Source: an uncultured Roseibium sp. | GTDB lineage: Bacteria; Pseudomonadota; Alphaproteobacteria; Rhizobiales; Stappiaceae | Assembly: GCF_963669205.1 (NCBI RefSeq) | Contig: NZ_OY769915.1 | Coordinates: 2,764,001-2,828,000 of the forward strand | Direction: 5' to 3' | DNA: 64,000 bases | Shown here: piece by piece, positions 42,558 to 51,763 of the stretch | How the letters are laid out: every line of letters begins with the position of its first letter | How positions within the stretch are numbered: the stretch's first letter is position 1 | Position numbers and translations under genes: made by a program | Notes under the pieces: generated by a model | What the model was told of the DNA's origin: nothing | Seen by the model: the letters and a program-made list of their open reading frames with translations, nothing else | Database searches by the model: none

Positions 42558-42587
42558 GCCATTCGGACGGGCAGGCGCCCGAATGGC
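42558..42587 (-). terminator. Hairpin between tssC and hcp
   Basis: A perfect 9-bp inverted repeat GCCATTCGG/CCGAATGGC with a 12-base loop, 11 bases after the tssC stop. It lacks a T-run, so it may be a 3' mRNA hairpin or weak terminator ahead of an hcp-specific promoter in 42397-42557. Confidence 0.45.
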
Positions 42588-42598
42588 AATCTTGTCGA

Positions 42599-44122
42599 TC
42601 AGTTTCCGTCTTGCGGAATGCGTGAGGCAAGGCTCATGCCGATATCCATGCCTTCAAGCTGGTAGTGCGGACGAAGGAAGAACTGGGCCCTGTAGTAGCC
42701 GGGGTTTTCCTCGTCCGGAATGATGGTCACCTTCGCTTCACGGAGCGGCTTGCGCGCCTTGGTTTCCTCGGTCGAGTTGTCGGGATCACCATCGACATAG
42801 TCCATGATCCAGTCGTTCAGCCAGCGCTGCAGTTGCGGCGCTTCCTTTGTCGAGCCGATCTTGTTGCGCACCATGACCTTGAGGTAATGGGCGAAACGTG
42901 TCGTCGCGAACATGTAGGGCAGCCGGGCGGACAGGTTGTCCGAAGCCGTTGCGTCCTTGCCGTCCGGACCGGAGAACTGACGGGGCTTGAAGACCGACTG
43001 CGCACCAAGGAATGCCGCCTGGTCGGTGTTCTTGCGGTGGATCAGCGGGATCAGGCCGAGACGCGAGATTTCATGTTCGCGGCGATCGGAGATCGCAATT
43101 TCGGCCGGGCACTTCTGGTCCACGCCGCCGTCGTCTGTTTCGAATACGTGGGTCGGCAGGTCTTCGACAAGGCCGCCGCTTTCCACGCCCCGGATGCGAA
43201 CCGTCCAGCCGTATTCCTTGTATGCACGGTTGATATTGGTCGCCATTGCATAGGCCGAGTTCATCCACGCGTAGTTGTCGTGGCTGTCTTCGCCGAATTC
43301 TTCCTCGAAGGCGAATTCTTCGACCGGATCGGACTTCGCACCATAGGGCTGACGAGCCAGAACGCGCGGCAGGGACAGACCGAGGTAGCGAGCGTCTTCG
43401 GATTCGCGAAGCGTGCGCCACTGGGCGTGAATTTCCGTGTCGAATACCTTGGACAGGTCGCGCTTCGTCGGAAGTTCCGTCCAGCTTTCCATCTGCATGA
43501 GCTGCGGATCGGCTGCCGCAAGGAACGGAGCATGCGCTGCGGAGGCAATTTTCGACATGCCGCGCAACACCGTGATGTCCTGCGGCTCGTAACCGAATTC
43601 ATAGTCACCGACCAGGCATCCGTAAGGCTGACCGCCGAGCTGACCGAATTCAGCTTCGTAGATCTGCTTGAACAGCGGGCTCTGATCCCACTTGGCACCG
43701 CGATAGCTCTTGAAGACCCCGGCGAGTTCCCGCTTGGAAATATTCAGGAACTGAAGTTTCAGTGACGCGTCGGTCTCCGAATTGTGGACTAGGTAATCAA
43801 TGCCGCGCCATGCGCTTTCCAGCTTCTGGTACGAAGGCGCATGAATGATTTCGTTGACCTGCGACGTCAGCTTCTCGTCGAGTTTCGCAATCATCTCGTC
43901 GATCGTGTCGTACACGTCGTCTTTGATGAGTGCCTGGTCGGACAGGGCCTCCGCAAGGAAGGTCGACATCGCGTTGTCGACAAGTTCATTGGCGGTTTCG
44001 TTTTCGCTTTTGATGCGGAAGTTCTGCTTCAGGATGGAAGCAAATTCCTCAGGGCTTTTTTCACCTGCAGCTTCCGCGGCAGCCGCACCACTCGTTTGAG
44101 CGCTTGTGTCGGTGTTGCTCAT
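42599..44122 (-). CDS. tssC: T6SS contractile sheath large subunit TssC
   Basis: A 507-residue sheath protein. Conserved segments are the N-terminal helix EFASILKQNFRIKSE, YGCLVGDYEFG (about 178-188), PYMFATTRFAHYLKVM near residue 420 and the C-terminal ANPGYYRAQFFLRPHYQLEG-like end (ENPGYYRAQFFLRPHYQLE, about 478-496). It pairs with TssB to form the contractile sheath. It abuts tssB (stop TAA immediately before the ATG), and a GAGGAGG ribosome-binding site lies in the end of tssB. Confidence 0.97.
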   Translation of the reverse strand: MSNTDTSAQTSGAAAAEAAGEKSPEEFASILKQNFRIKSENETANELVDNAMSTFLAEALSDQALIKDDVYDTIDEMIAKLDEKLTSQVNEIIHAPSYQKLESAWRGIDYLVHNSETDASLKLQFLNISKRELAGVFKSYRGAKWDQSPLFKQIYEAEFGQLGGQPYGCLVGDYEFGYEPQDITVLRGMSKIASAAHAPFLAAADPQLMQMESWTELPTKRDLSKVFDTEIHAQWRTLRESEDARYLGLSLPRVLARQPYGAKSDPVEEFAFEEEFGEDSHDNYAWMNSAYAMATNINRAYKEYGWTVRIRGVESGGLVEDLPTHVFETDDGGVDQKCPAEIAISDRREHEISRLGLIPLIHRKNTDQAAFLGAQSVFKPRQFSGPDGKDATASDNLSARLPYMFATTRFAHYLKVMVRNKIGSTKEAPQLQRWLNDWIMDYVDGDPDNSTEETKARKPLREAKVTIIPDEENPGYYRAQFFLRPHYQLEGMDIGMSLASRIPQDGN

Positions 44123-44677
44123 TTATGCCTCCTCTTTGTCCCCGTCATCGGCACCGTCGCCCTCTGGAGCGGCGGTTTCGGCTTCCATCTTCTGAGCAAG
44201 GGCCTGCATCAGGGCCGGATCGCGGGTCAGTTCCTCCAGCTGGCTGATCGCCTGAACCCGGCCGTCCATCATGGTGCGCAACGCGGCAAGGCTGTTGCGT
44301 GCATCAAGAAGTTTTTTGAGCGCCGGCACCTGTTCTGCAACTTTGCCCGGCGTGAAATCGTCCATGTTCTTGAACTTCAGCTGGACGCTCATCTTGGTGT
44401 TCTCTTCACCCGACAGCTTGTCTTCGACGGTGAAGGAAGTTCCCGGCTCGATCGCTTCCATGCGCTTGGTGAAATTATCCATATCGATATCAAGGAACTT
44501 GCGCTCGTCGACATCGTCCTTCTCGACCCCGGGGCTGTCGCCGGAAAGGTCAGCCATGATCCCCATCACGAACGGCAACTCGACCTTCTGTTCCGCATCG
44601 AACGGATCTTCGTAGAAGATGTGCACCCTCGGAGGTCTGTTGCGTTTAATAAAACCTTGCCCGCTATTTGATGCCAT
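44123..44677 (-). CDS. tssB: T6SS contractile sheath small subunit TssB
   Basis: A 184-residue sheath protein. RNRPPRVHIFYE and ELPFVMGIMADLSGD (about 33-47) are the conserved TssB opening. The DFTPGKVAEQVPALKKLLDAR segment follows near residue 100 (here in outline), and the tail is acidic (EGDGADDGDKEEA). It is the first gene of the tssB-tssC unit. A 278-base region with a CRP-like palindrome separates it from tssA, so it may have its own regulated promoter. Confidence 0.96.
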   Translation of the reverse strand: MASNSGQGFIKRNRPPRVHIFYEDPFDAEQKVELPFVMGIMADLSGDSPGVEKDDVDERKFLDIDMDNFTKRMEAIEPGTSFTVEDKLSGEENTKMSVQLKFKNMDDFTPGKVAEQVPALKKLLDARNSLAALRTMMDGRVQAISQLEELTRDPALMQALAQKMEAETAAPEGDGADDGDKEEA

Positions 44678-44819
44678 TTTACTTGCCTTTCGTGTTTCTG
44701 ACCTCAGAAATTAAATCGGATATTGTCAAATACCTGTTGAACGTAGAATCACTAGCGACGTTGTTTGCTGTTCATCTCGTCTGATGAACTTATATTTACT
44801 GCGCTTGCCGATAAAATGA

Positions 44820-44835
44820 AGTGACGGCAGTCACA
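44820..44835. promoter_or_regulatory. CRP-like palindrome (one mismatch) upstream of tssB
   Basis: AGTGA-N6-TCACA differs from the CRP consensus at one base, 142 bases before the tssB start, in the 278-base AT-richer gap (44678-44955) that follows tssA. It could control the tssBC sheath unit. Confidence 0.5.
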
Positions 44836-44955
44836 TGTATGTCGCTTTGAAAAGTTTCCCCAAATATTGAGAACCCGTTGTGCCGTTGAGTCAAGGACAA
44901 GTGTGGGAACTCTAGGGAAATAAAGGATTTTTGCCGCAAGATGACCACGTTCGCC

Positions 44956-46242
44956 TCACTCTTCTTCAGGGCGCAGAAACAGGTTCAGGAGACCGGTGAA
45001 CGATCCTGAACTCATGTTCTGGGCTTCTTCCAGCAGCATGGGAATCGGGCTGGTTGGCTCGTTTGCGGAATAATAGCCCTTGACGGCTCCGATCCCTGTG
45101 ATTGCGTCCGCGCGGTTTTCGATGACAAGCACCGAAAAGTCGTCGATGTCGCCGAGTTCCCGGTCTTCGCCTTCGTTGAGTTCGAGCAACCGGTCATTGG
45201 AAAGCTGTAATCCACTCGCGCCAAGCAGCAGGGCGACCTCGTCGAACCGCCTGGGCATGAGGATTTTCAGCGCATCGAGATAGGACTTGCCGACGAGCCC
45301 ACTTGCTTCCCGTACCAGAAACAGGGCCGGGTGAGACGGCTCGCGCGCAGAGAAATAGTCTTCGACGGCATCGAGAATCAGTTTCGCCTGCGCGGCATTT
45401 CTGATTTCAAGATTTGACGTTGTTCCTGGGCCGGCTTCGGATGTCTGGTTTGCTTCACCGCTGTCTGACCCGGCCGAATCGACGTCTTCCGCAGACATGC
45501 GGCCGAGGCGAATATTCAGTTCCGTGCCGATATCGGTGAGGAGTGTGACCAGGGCGTTGTAGTCCGGCGCTGACGCCTTCGCGTCAGCAGCCTTGAGTTT
45601 TTCAGCGCAAATTTCCGAGATCCCACGAAGTTCGTCAGGGAGTTCTGCGAGATCCTTGAGAACCTGTTCGATAACGTCCTGTTCAAGTTCGCCGGATGTC
45701 AGGGCCGCTTCGATCGCACCAAGTGAAATGGTGTGTTCGTCCTCGCGCGCTGGAATGTCGCCGGTCGCAATCTTGATGGCACGGTAACTGATAGGCCCGC
45801 TCCGGCGCGTCTTCAGAAGGGGAGCGGCTTCAAGCGGCAGGACGACCGTCGGACGGCTGTTGAAAGATTCCAGCGCGCCCATACGCTCCATGAAACCGAA
45901 GTCGGCATCCATCGGGTGAACCTCATCCCAATGCGCGTCGAGCAACTTTCGCAAAATCCGGACAACGTCGGCAAATTGTTGCAGCTGGCCACTCAGAAGT
46001 GAAAACTGCCCGAGCATCACCAGCAGCCGGATATCCCTGGACTGCTTGAGGAAGCCCTCCATCTGCTTGTAGATGTCGGAAAACTCGATTTCGGAACGAT
46101 CAAAATCGGAGAACCGTTCCGGCAGCATCTCCTCGCAGGAGTCCATCAGTGCCGCGAAGGCTGGTTCCGTGTCGTAGAGGTCGGGTCCGCATCCGGCGCC
46201 GGGAGAGATTTCGACGCCATATTTCTCCGGATCGAAATTCAT
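44956..46242 (-). CDS. tssA: T6SS TssA (ImpA N-terminal family)
   Basis: A 428-residue TssA. The ImpA-type N-terminus carries IYKQMEGFLKQSRDIRLLVML (about 57-77, in outline) and LLDAHWDEVHPMDADFGF (about 104-121), the family signature. The C-terminus AYFSARE-like (DYFSAREPSHPALFLV, about 298-313) is typical. TssA helps start and cap the growing tail. It lies 68 bases after the OmpA-like gene and 278 before tssB. Confidence 0.93.
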   Translation of the reverse strand: MNFDPEKYGVEISPGAGCGPDLYDTEPAFAALMDSCEEMLPERFSDFDRSEIEFSDIYKQMEGFLKQSRDIRLLVMLGQFSLLSGQLQQFADVVRILRKLLDAHWDEVHPMDADFGFMERMGALESFNSRPTVVLPLEAAPLLKTRRSGPISYRAIKIATGDIPAREDEHTISLGAIEAALTSGELEQDVIEQVLKDLAELPDELRGISEICAEKLKAADAKASAPDYNALVTLLTDIGTELNIRLGRMSAEDVDSAGSDSGEANQTSEAGPGTTSNLEIRNAAQAKLILDAVEDYFSAREPSHPALFLVREASGLVGKSYLDALKILMPRRFDEVALLLGASGLQLSNDRLLELNEGEDRELGDIDDFSVLVIENRADAITGIGAVKGYYSANEPTSPIPMLLEEAQNMSSGSFTGLLNLFLRPEEE

Positions 46243-46310
46243 TGATCTGTTTGCCCCACTTCAAAAACCCTGCCGGAAAGACCCCGGCAGGGCAGTCGCC
46301 GCATCTGGCG

Positions 46311-47030
46311 TTATTCGAAAACCAGCTTGCTTTCGACACGTCTGTTCGACGGATCATTGACGTCCGCGACTTTCGGGCGTGTCTTTCCATAACCGACCGT
46401 CTTCAGCCTGTTCCTGCCGACACCAAGCGAAACCAGATATTCGGTCACGGCCTGGGCCCGGTCCTCGGAAAGGCGCTGGTTGTAGTTGAGCGAACCGATG
46501 CCGTCGGTGTGGCCTTCAATGACAAAGACCGCACTGGCAAGTTCCGGGTCGGCAATGCCCTTGGCGAACTCTTTCAGATTCGCTCGCGCGGACGGGCTGA
46601 GGCGCGCCGATGCGTATTCGAACGAAACGAGGAGATTGAAACCGGCATCGATGGCCTTGGTTTCCGGATCAACGACGAGCGTGTCCGTGCTTGCGGTCTC
46701 GCTGGCCTGGCCGTCGGCATTTTCAGGCTTCACGGCCACCTGGCCGCCTTCTCCCTTGGCGGCGTTGGGATTGCATTCATCCCGGGTGCCGATGCAAAGC
46801 GCGCGCGTTGCACCGGTCGGTTTCAGCGACCGGGTCTTGAGCTGCTTGAAGTGCTTGCTGACTTCGTCGGCCGAATAGGTCGCGTCCTGGGCAAAGGCGG
46901 TCCCGGAAGCAAATCCCGTTGCGGCAACCGTCAACGAAAGCAGTGTGGCGGCCAGCACGGCACGTGGTTTGAACGCAGCGGCTTTGACCTTCACATTGCA
47001 CACGCCTGAGACGATTTGGCGATGGGTCAC
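46311..47030 (-). CDS. Exported OmpA-family protein at the head of the T6SS minus arm
   Basis: A 239-residue protein with a signal peptide (LAATLLSLTVAATGFASGTAFAQ) and a C-terminal OmpA/MotB domain. IEGHTDGIGSLNYNQRLSEDRAQAV is the peptidoglycan-binding core, shown here only in part (VFVIEGHTDGIG, LSEDRAQAV). I chose the GTG at 47030 because AAAGGGAGG sits nine bases upstream; the ATG at 47099 is the in-frame alternative with a weak ribosome-binding site. Likely role is peptidoglycan anchoring for the secretion machine, which already has an OmpA domain on TssL. The two central Cys (CIGTRDEC) may form a disulfide. Confidence 0.82.
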   Translation of the reverse strand: MTHRQIVSGVCNVKVKAAAFKPRAVLAATLLSLTVAATGFASGTAFAQDATYSADEVSKHFKQLKTRSLKPTGATRALCIGTRDECNPNAAKGEGGQVAVKPENADGQASETASTDTLVVDPETKAIDAGFNLLVSFEYASARLSPSARANLKEFAKGIADPELASAVFVIEGHTDGIGSLNYNQRLSEDRAQAVTEYLVSLGVGRNRLKTVGYGKTRPKVADVNDPSNRRVESKLVFE

Positions 47031-47115
47031 GATCTCAATCCTCCCTTTCGGAGCTTGCGCGAGCGAACTCGCAGTGGATGTTGAAATATATCGTGCCATA
47101 ACCTGAAAATATTAA

Positions 47116-47131
47116 TGTGGTGCAAGTCACT
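47116..47131. promoter_or_regulatory. CRP-like palindrome (two mismatches) in the ompA/vgrG divergent region
   Basis: TGTGG-N6-TCACT has two mismatches to the CRP consensus. It lies 85 bases before the chosen ompA-like start (minus) and 285 before vgrG. The divergent region 47031-47416 is AT-rich and otherwise holds only promoter-like DNA; no gene was seen in it. Confidence 0.35.
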
Positions 47132-47416
47132 AAAGTACGTTTTGATGTCAGTATGTCGATTTGTGGGGAATAAGCAAGAGGAGGAAAGCGTGAGATATTC
47201 GTGAGATAGTTAACAGACTAATGTGATTTTTCTCGTGTCTTCTTGATTGCCGGGTTTAGTGCCAAACAACTCTTGGTAATTTTTGAATTCGGTGTTTAAA
47301 TTTTTGCAATAACTGTGTTCCCTAGCACATCGGTTTCGTCAGATTCGTCATAAATAGAGATGCAGATGCCTGCGACCGGCAGCCGTACCTAACCGCAGTT
47401 TTTTAAGGAGACTTCC

Positions 47417-49243
47417 GTGGCCACTGGACAACTCAGACAAATCGATCGGATGGCCGAACTCAAGTCGGTCTTTGGCGAAGACGAACTCTCCCTGGTTACG
47501 CTTGAATGCGATGAGGGATTGAGCGACGAATTCGATATTCGCCTGGATGTCGTGAGCCAGAAGGAAGATCTGGATTTCGATCAGGCTCTTGCCACCCACA
47601 TGACGGTAAAGGTCAAGACCAACAACGGTGACACCCGGTATTTCGACGGCCTGCTCACCAACGCGCGCTGGCTCGGTCACAAGGACGGCTACTACCGCTA
47701 CAAACTGAACCTGCGTCCCTGGTTCTGGCTGCTGACCAAAACTTCCAACTGCAGAATGTTCAAGGACAAGTCGGCACCCGACATTATCGCGGAAGTTCTT
47801 GGCGAGCACGATTTCGCCGATTTCGAAAACAAGCTCACAGAGAGCTACGATCCGATTCACTACTGCGTTCAGTACAGGGAATCGGACTATGATTTCTGTT
47901 GCCGCCTCATGGAGGAATTCGGCATTTCCTATTGCTTCGAGCACAAGGACGGCAAGCACACGATGATTCTCGCCGATGCCAAGTCATCCTACAGTCCGAT
48001 CGAAGGCGATCCGAACATTCCCTTTATCGACCTGGGGGGAGACAGTCAGCGCGACGAGGAACATCTCTATCACTGGGTCGGCGGTCGCGCGTTCAGGACC
48101 GGAAAATTTGCCATCAACGACTATGATTTCGAAAAACCGAGTGCTTCGCTGGAAGCGGACAAGGATGCCGGGTCTTCGTACAGGGCCGGGTCACTGGAAA
48201 AGTACGACTACCCGGGCCGATACACGGAGAAGGACAAGGGCACGAAATACAGCGATATCCGTCTGCAGGCGGAGCAGGCCGGAGACAACCGCGTCGAGGC
48301 CGCTGGTGAAGTGCCGCGCTTTTATGCCGGCGGTCTCTTCACGCTGAAGGATCACCCGCATCAGGCTCAGAACAAGGAATATCTCATCATCCGCGCGAGC
48401 CACCAGATCATCACCGAGAGCTATCGCTCGGTTGATGCGAGCGCTCAAGGTGAGGCCTATACGGGTACCTACGATGTCCTTTCGTCCGACATTCCGTTCA
48501 GAACCCCGGCCAACACGCCCAAACCGCGCATTCCGGGGCCGCAGACGGCCAAGGTTGTCGGAGATGGCGAGATCGATGTCGACGAGTACGGTCAGATCAT
48601 GGTCGAGTTTCACTGGGACCGGGACAAGACGCAGTCGCGCCGCGTGCGCGTGGCCCAGGTGGTTTCCGGCAAGAACTGGGGAGGCATGTACATTCCCCGT
48701 GTCGGCCAGGAAGTCATCATCCAGTTCCTGGAAGGCGATCCGGACCAGCCAATCGTGATCGGAACGGTGTATAATGCGGACAACATGCCGCCTTATCCGC
48801 TACCGGGCGAGAAGAACAAGTCAGGTATCAAGACTGATTCAACGGTCGGCGGCGGCGGGTACAACGAATTTGTCCTCGACGACACCAAGGGCCAGGAAAA
48901 GATCGGTGTTCATGGCGAAAAGGACATGGAGACTGTGATCGAGAACAATGACCACCTTCATGTCAAGAACAACCGCACGACCAAGATCGACATGAATCGG
49001 GAAGAAGAAGTCGGCGTGAACGTGACCGAAGACATCGGGTCGATGTGGACGGTTGAAGCCGGAATGATGATAAAATTCAAATGCGGCAACAGCACGATAA
49101 CCATGACACCCACGATGATTCAGATTAAGTCGCTGATGGTTCAGGTAAAAGCGGACACGATGATGCAAGTTCAGGGTACCATGACGCAGGTCACCGGAAG
49201 CGCGACCCATGTGGTTCAGGGCGGTATCGTTCTCATCAACTGA
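47417..49243 (+). CDS. vgrG: T6SS spike protein TssI (VgrG)
   Basis: A 608-residue VgrG trimer-spike protein. The gp27/gp44-like N-terminal barrel (about 1-370) includes ESDYDFCCRLMEEFGISYCF. The gp5-type OB-fold (about 380-480) has VRVAQVVSGKNWGG and PRVGQEVIIQFLEGDPDQP. A C-terminal beta-helix with repeating VQV/MIQIK-type turns ends the protein. It has no extra C-terminal effector domain. The start is a GTG with TAAGGAG before it. It opens the plus T6SS arm. Confidence 0.97.
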   Translation: MATGQLRQIDRMAELKSVFGEDELSLVTLECDEGLSDEFDIRLDVVSQKEDLDFDQALATHMTVKVKTNNGDTRYFDGLLTNARWLGHKDGYYRYKLNLRPWFWLLTKTSNCRMFKDKSAPDIIAEVLGEHDFADFENKLTESYDPIHYCVQYRESDYDFCCRLMEEFGISYCFEHKDGKHTMILADAKSSYSPIEGDPNIPFIDLGGDSQRDEEHLYHWVGGRAFRTGKFAINDYDFEKPSASLEADKDAGSSYRAGSLEKYDYPGRYTEKDKGTKYSDIRLQAEQAGDNRVEAAGEVPRFYAGGLFTLKDHPHQAQNKEYLIIRASHQIITESYRSVDASAQGEAYTGTYDVLSSDIPFRTPANTPKPRIPGPQTAKVVGDGEIDVDEYGQIMVEFHWDRDKTQSRRVRVAQVVSGKNWGGMYIPRVGQEVIIQFLEGDPDQPIVIGTVYNADNMPPYPLPGEKNKSGIKTDSTVGGGGYNEFVLDDTKGQEKIGVHGEKDMETVIENNDHLHVKNNRTTKIDMNREEEVGVNVTEDIGSMWTVEAGMMIKFKCGNSTITMTPTMIQIKSLMVQVKADTMMQVQGTMTQVTGSATHVVQGGIVLIN

Positions 49244-49288
49244 CCTTGTCCGCTGGAAATCGGCCTGTCTGAAAATGGAGTGAATTGA

Positions 49289-49879
49289 ATGGGATCACGG
49301 ATCCGTTTTACCAAGGCGGCGCAAGTGTTCGAGGCCTATGCCGAATTGCATGAAGATGTGCAGCAGGCAGAAGGTGATGTCTCGCCGCAAGACTATGCGC
49401 TCGCCCTTCTGGAGGGTGATGATCCGTCAACGGCAATAACCTTTTTCGCACACGTCTTGCCGAAGCCGGAGGCCGTTTGGTGGGGATTGAAATGCGTCGA
49501 AGGTCTTGACGCCGACAAGAGCGCGCATGACCGGAAAGTTCTGGATCTTTGCGCGCACTGGGTGCGCGAAGGCGATGAAGAGGCGCGCCTTGCCGTTCTG
49601 CCTGAAACGGAAGACATAAGGAACAACAGCGCATCGGTCTGGTTGGGACGGGCGGTTGCCTGGTCGGGAGGCTCCTTGTCTCCCAATCCTGAATACCGCG
49701 TCGATACGCCTCCGGCGCTAACGGCCAAAGGGGTGAACGCGGCGGTGCAACTGGCAATTGGAAGTCAGGATCGCTTCGGACGGGGCGAAGCGCCGAAACT
49801 GTGTATTCGATCCGGTCTGTCATTTGCCGAAGGCGGCGTGATGCCGGTTGTGAGCGTGACGAAAAAGGCTGAAACCTGA
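49289..49879 (+). CDS. T6SS-linked protein of unknown function (196 aa)
   Basis: A 196-residue soluble protein with no signal peptide or membrane segment. The middle has ITFFAHVLPKPEAVWWGLKCVEG (about 49-70, in outline), which is the most distinctive hydrophobic stretch, followed by a Trp-containing WLGRAVAWSGGSLS. It sits 45 bases after vgrG and 22 before tagH on the same strand, so it is likely co-expressed. VgrG-linked genes are often chaperones or adaptors for effector loading, but no DUF1795, DUF2169 or DUF4123 pattern was seen, so this is only an option. Confidence 0.7.
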   Translation: MGSRIRFTKAAQVFEAYAELHEDVQQAEGDVSPQDYALALLEGDDPSTAITFFAHVLPKPEAVWWGLKCVEGLDADKSAHDRKVLDLCAHWVREGDEEARLAVLPETEDIRNNSASVWLGRAVAWSGGSLSPNPEYRVDTPPALTAKGVNAAVQLAIGSQDRFGRGEAPKLCIRSGLSFAEGGVMPVVSVTKKAET

Positions 49880-49901
49880 AAGCAAGTGGGATCTCTCGGG
49901 A

Positions 49902-51689
49902 ATGCGGATAACGCTCCAGATTGAAAATGTGGACCGGCTCGAGACCGGAGGGCAGGTGTCCTATTCCTGTGCTGACCGCGGCTTCGACATTGGCCGTCAC
50001 GAGCACCTGGACTGGAGCCTGCCGGACCCACAGCGCGTGATTTCCGGAAAACACTGCGAGGTTCGTTTCGAAGGCGGGAATTTCGTCCTTTACGACGTTT
50101 CGACCAACGGCACGTTTTTGAACGGCAGTCCGAACCGCATGGACAAGGCCCACGCTCTGCGCTCCGGTGACCGTCTGATGATCGGCGATTACATAGTCGC
50201 CGTCACGCTCGACGCTGGAGAAGGTGCCGGTGCCGGTTTCTCGGGCGGTGCACCTGCAAGTGCTGATCCCGCATACGCATCCGGGCCGGCGCAATGGCAG
50301 TCGCCCGCACAGGCACCGGCCGCGCCCGCTTCACCTCAGTGGCCTGCCGGGCAGCCTGCGGCAACCCCTCATTACCCGGCCCAGCAGACGAGCAGTCCGT
50401 GGGACGCGCCGGCCTCGACCGGCATGGAAGGGCGCCACGCGCCGCCGTCTCAGGCGCCCGGTATCGGCACGCCTGCGGATGATGTCTGGAGCCAGCAGGG
50501 CCACGGATGGGGAAGCGCGGACCCGGCGCTTTACGATCCGCAATCGAGGCAGCCGGAAGCAGAACCGGTCCGGCCGGCGCAGGCGGATCCGCTGGACCAC
50601 CTTGCCGCCCAGCCGAGCATGCAGCCGTCCGGGACGCCGGTTCCACCCGCGCCTTCCGAGCCCGCGCAGCCGCAGGCCGCACCATCTGCCGGCCCCGGTC
50701 CCGCGGCCCCGTTTCCGTCAGCTGCTCCGGAAGCAGCAGGGCAGGGGGCACCGGAGCCTTTGTTCAAGATGCCGGCTCTCGAAACCGAAACGGCGGAGGA
50801 GAGCCCTCCCACCGAAGCTTCAGCCGAGGTGCCAGGCGGCGCGTTTCCCGAAACACCTGATGCATCCGCTCATTCTGAACAGGACGCCGCTGTTGCCTCT
50901 CCTTTCCCGGAGAGTGTTCCGGCAGTTGAGCCTGTCCAGTTGGAAAACGCTCCTGAAGTGGCGGCAGAAGCGCCGGTTGAGGTGGCTGAACCGCCGCAGA
51001 CGGCTGCCGCGCCTGAAGTGGAGGCCGAAGTACGGACAGCTGACCTTGAGCCCGCACCGGCCGTGGCTGCACCGGCAAAGGCAGCGTCTGGCCAGGGGGC
51101 CGGACCCGACATCCTCAAAGCATTCTCGGAAGGCGCGGGAATACCGGAAAGTGTTCTGTCGGACCGCGATCCTGAGGAGTTCGCGCGCGAAGTCGGCTCG
51201 ATCCTGAACGGCATTACCAGCGATGTCATGGGCCTCCTTCAGGCGCGCAGCAAGGTCAAGGCCATGACCCGGAACGCCAACCGGACGTTAATCAGCCGAA
51301 GCGGCAACAACGCACTGAAATTCTCGCCGACCCCGCAGATGGCGCTTCAGACGATGCTCGCGCAGAACGTCGAGGAAACCGGCTATCTTCCGTTGCCGAA
51401 GGCAATGTCGGAGGCGTTCAAGGATATCCAGAAGCATCACGTCTGGACGTACGCCGCGATGCAGAAGGCTGCCGCCCGGTTCGATGAGACACTGTCGCCG
51501 AAGGCGGTGGAGGACGAGGGGCAGGTCGGTAAGAGCACGTTCGGAAACCAGAAGGCAAAGATGTGGGATCGGCTTCAGGAGCGCTGGACGTCGCTGACAG
51601 GTGCATATGACGATGGAGTCGTCGGCGTGTTTACGCAGTACTTTACGGAAAGCTACGAAGAATTTTCTAACGATGAGTCAGAGCAATAG
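49902..51689 (+). CDS. tagH: T6SS forkhead-associated protein TagH (Fha)
   Basis: A 595-residue FHA scaffold of the T6SS threonine-phosphorylation pathway. The N-terminal FHA domain (about 20-105) has FDIGRHEHLDWSLPD and VISGKHCEVRF then STNGTFLNG, which bind phosphothreonine. A very long Pro/Ala-rich linker (about 110-400) leads to the C-terminal VI_FHA domain (about 400-590). It is phosphorylated by PpkA and helps recruit partners to the membrane complex. It lies 22 bases after the unknown gene and 74 before tssK. Confidence 0.92.
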   Translation: MRITLQIENVDRLETGGQVSYSCADRGFDIGRHEHLDWSLPDPQRVISGKHCEVRFEGGNFVLYDVSTNGTFLNGSPNRMDKAHALRSGDRLMIGDYIVAVTLDAGEGAGAGFSGGAPASADPAYASGPAQWQSPAQAPAAPASPQWPAGQPAATPHYPAQQTSSPWDAPASTGMEGRHAPPSQAPGIGTPADDVWSQQGHGWGSADPALYDPQSRQPEAEPVRPAQADPLDHLAAQPSMQPSGTPVPPAPSEPAQPQAAPSAGPGPAAPFPSAAPEAAGQGAPEPLFKMPALETETAEESPPTEASAEVPGGAFPETPDASAHSEQDAAVASPFPESVPAVEPVQLENAPEVAAEAPVEVAEPPQTAAAPEVEAEVRTADLEPAPAVAAPAKAASGQGAGPDILKAFSEGAGIPESVLSDRDPEEFAREVGSILNGITSDVMGLLQARSKVKAMTRNANRTLISRSGNNALKFSPTPQMALQTMLAQNVEETGYLPLPKAMSEAFKDIQKHHVWTYAAMQKAAARFDETLSPKAVEDEGQVGKSTFGNQKAKMWDRLQERWTSLTGAYDDGVVGVFTQYFTESYEEFSNDESEQ

Positions 51690-51763
51690 GACGAACAGCA
51701 ATTTTGAGGCTTTCGGGTGTCAGGGGCGCGTCGGCGTCATCAAGGTAAGGGAGCAGTGCCTTA

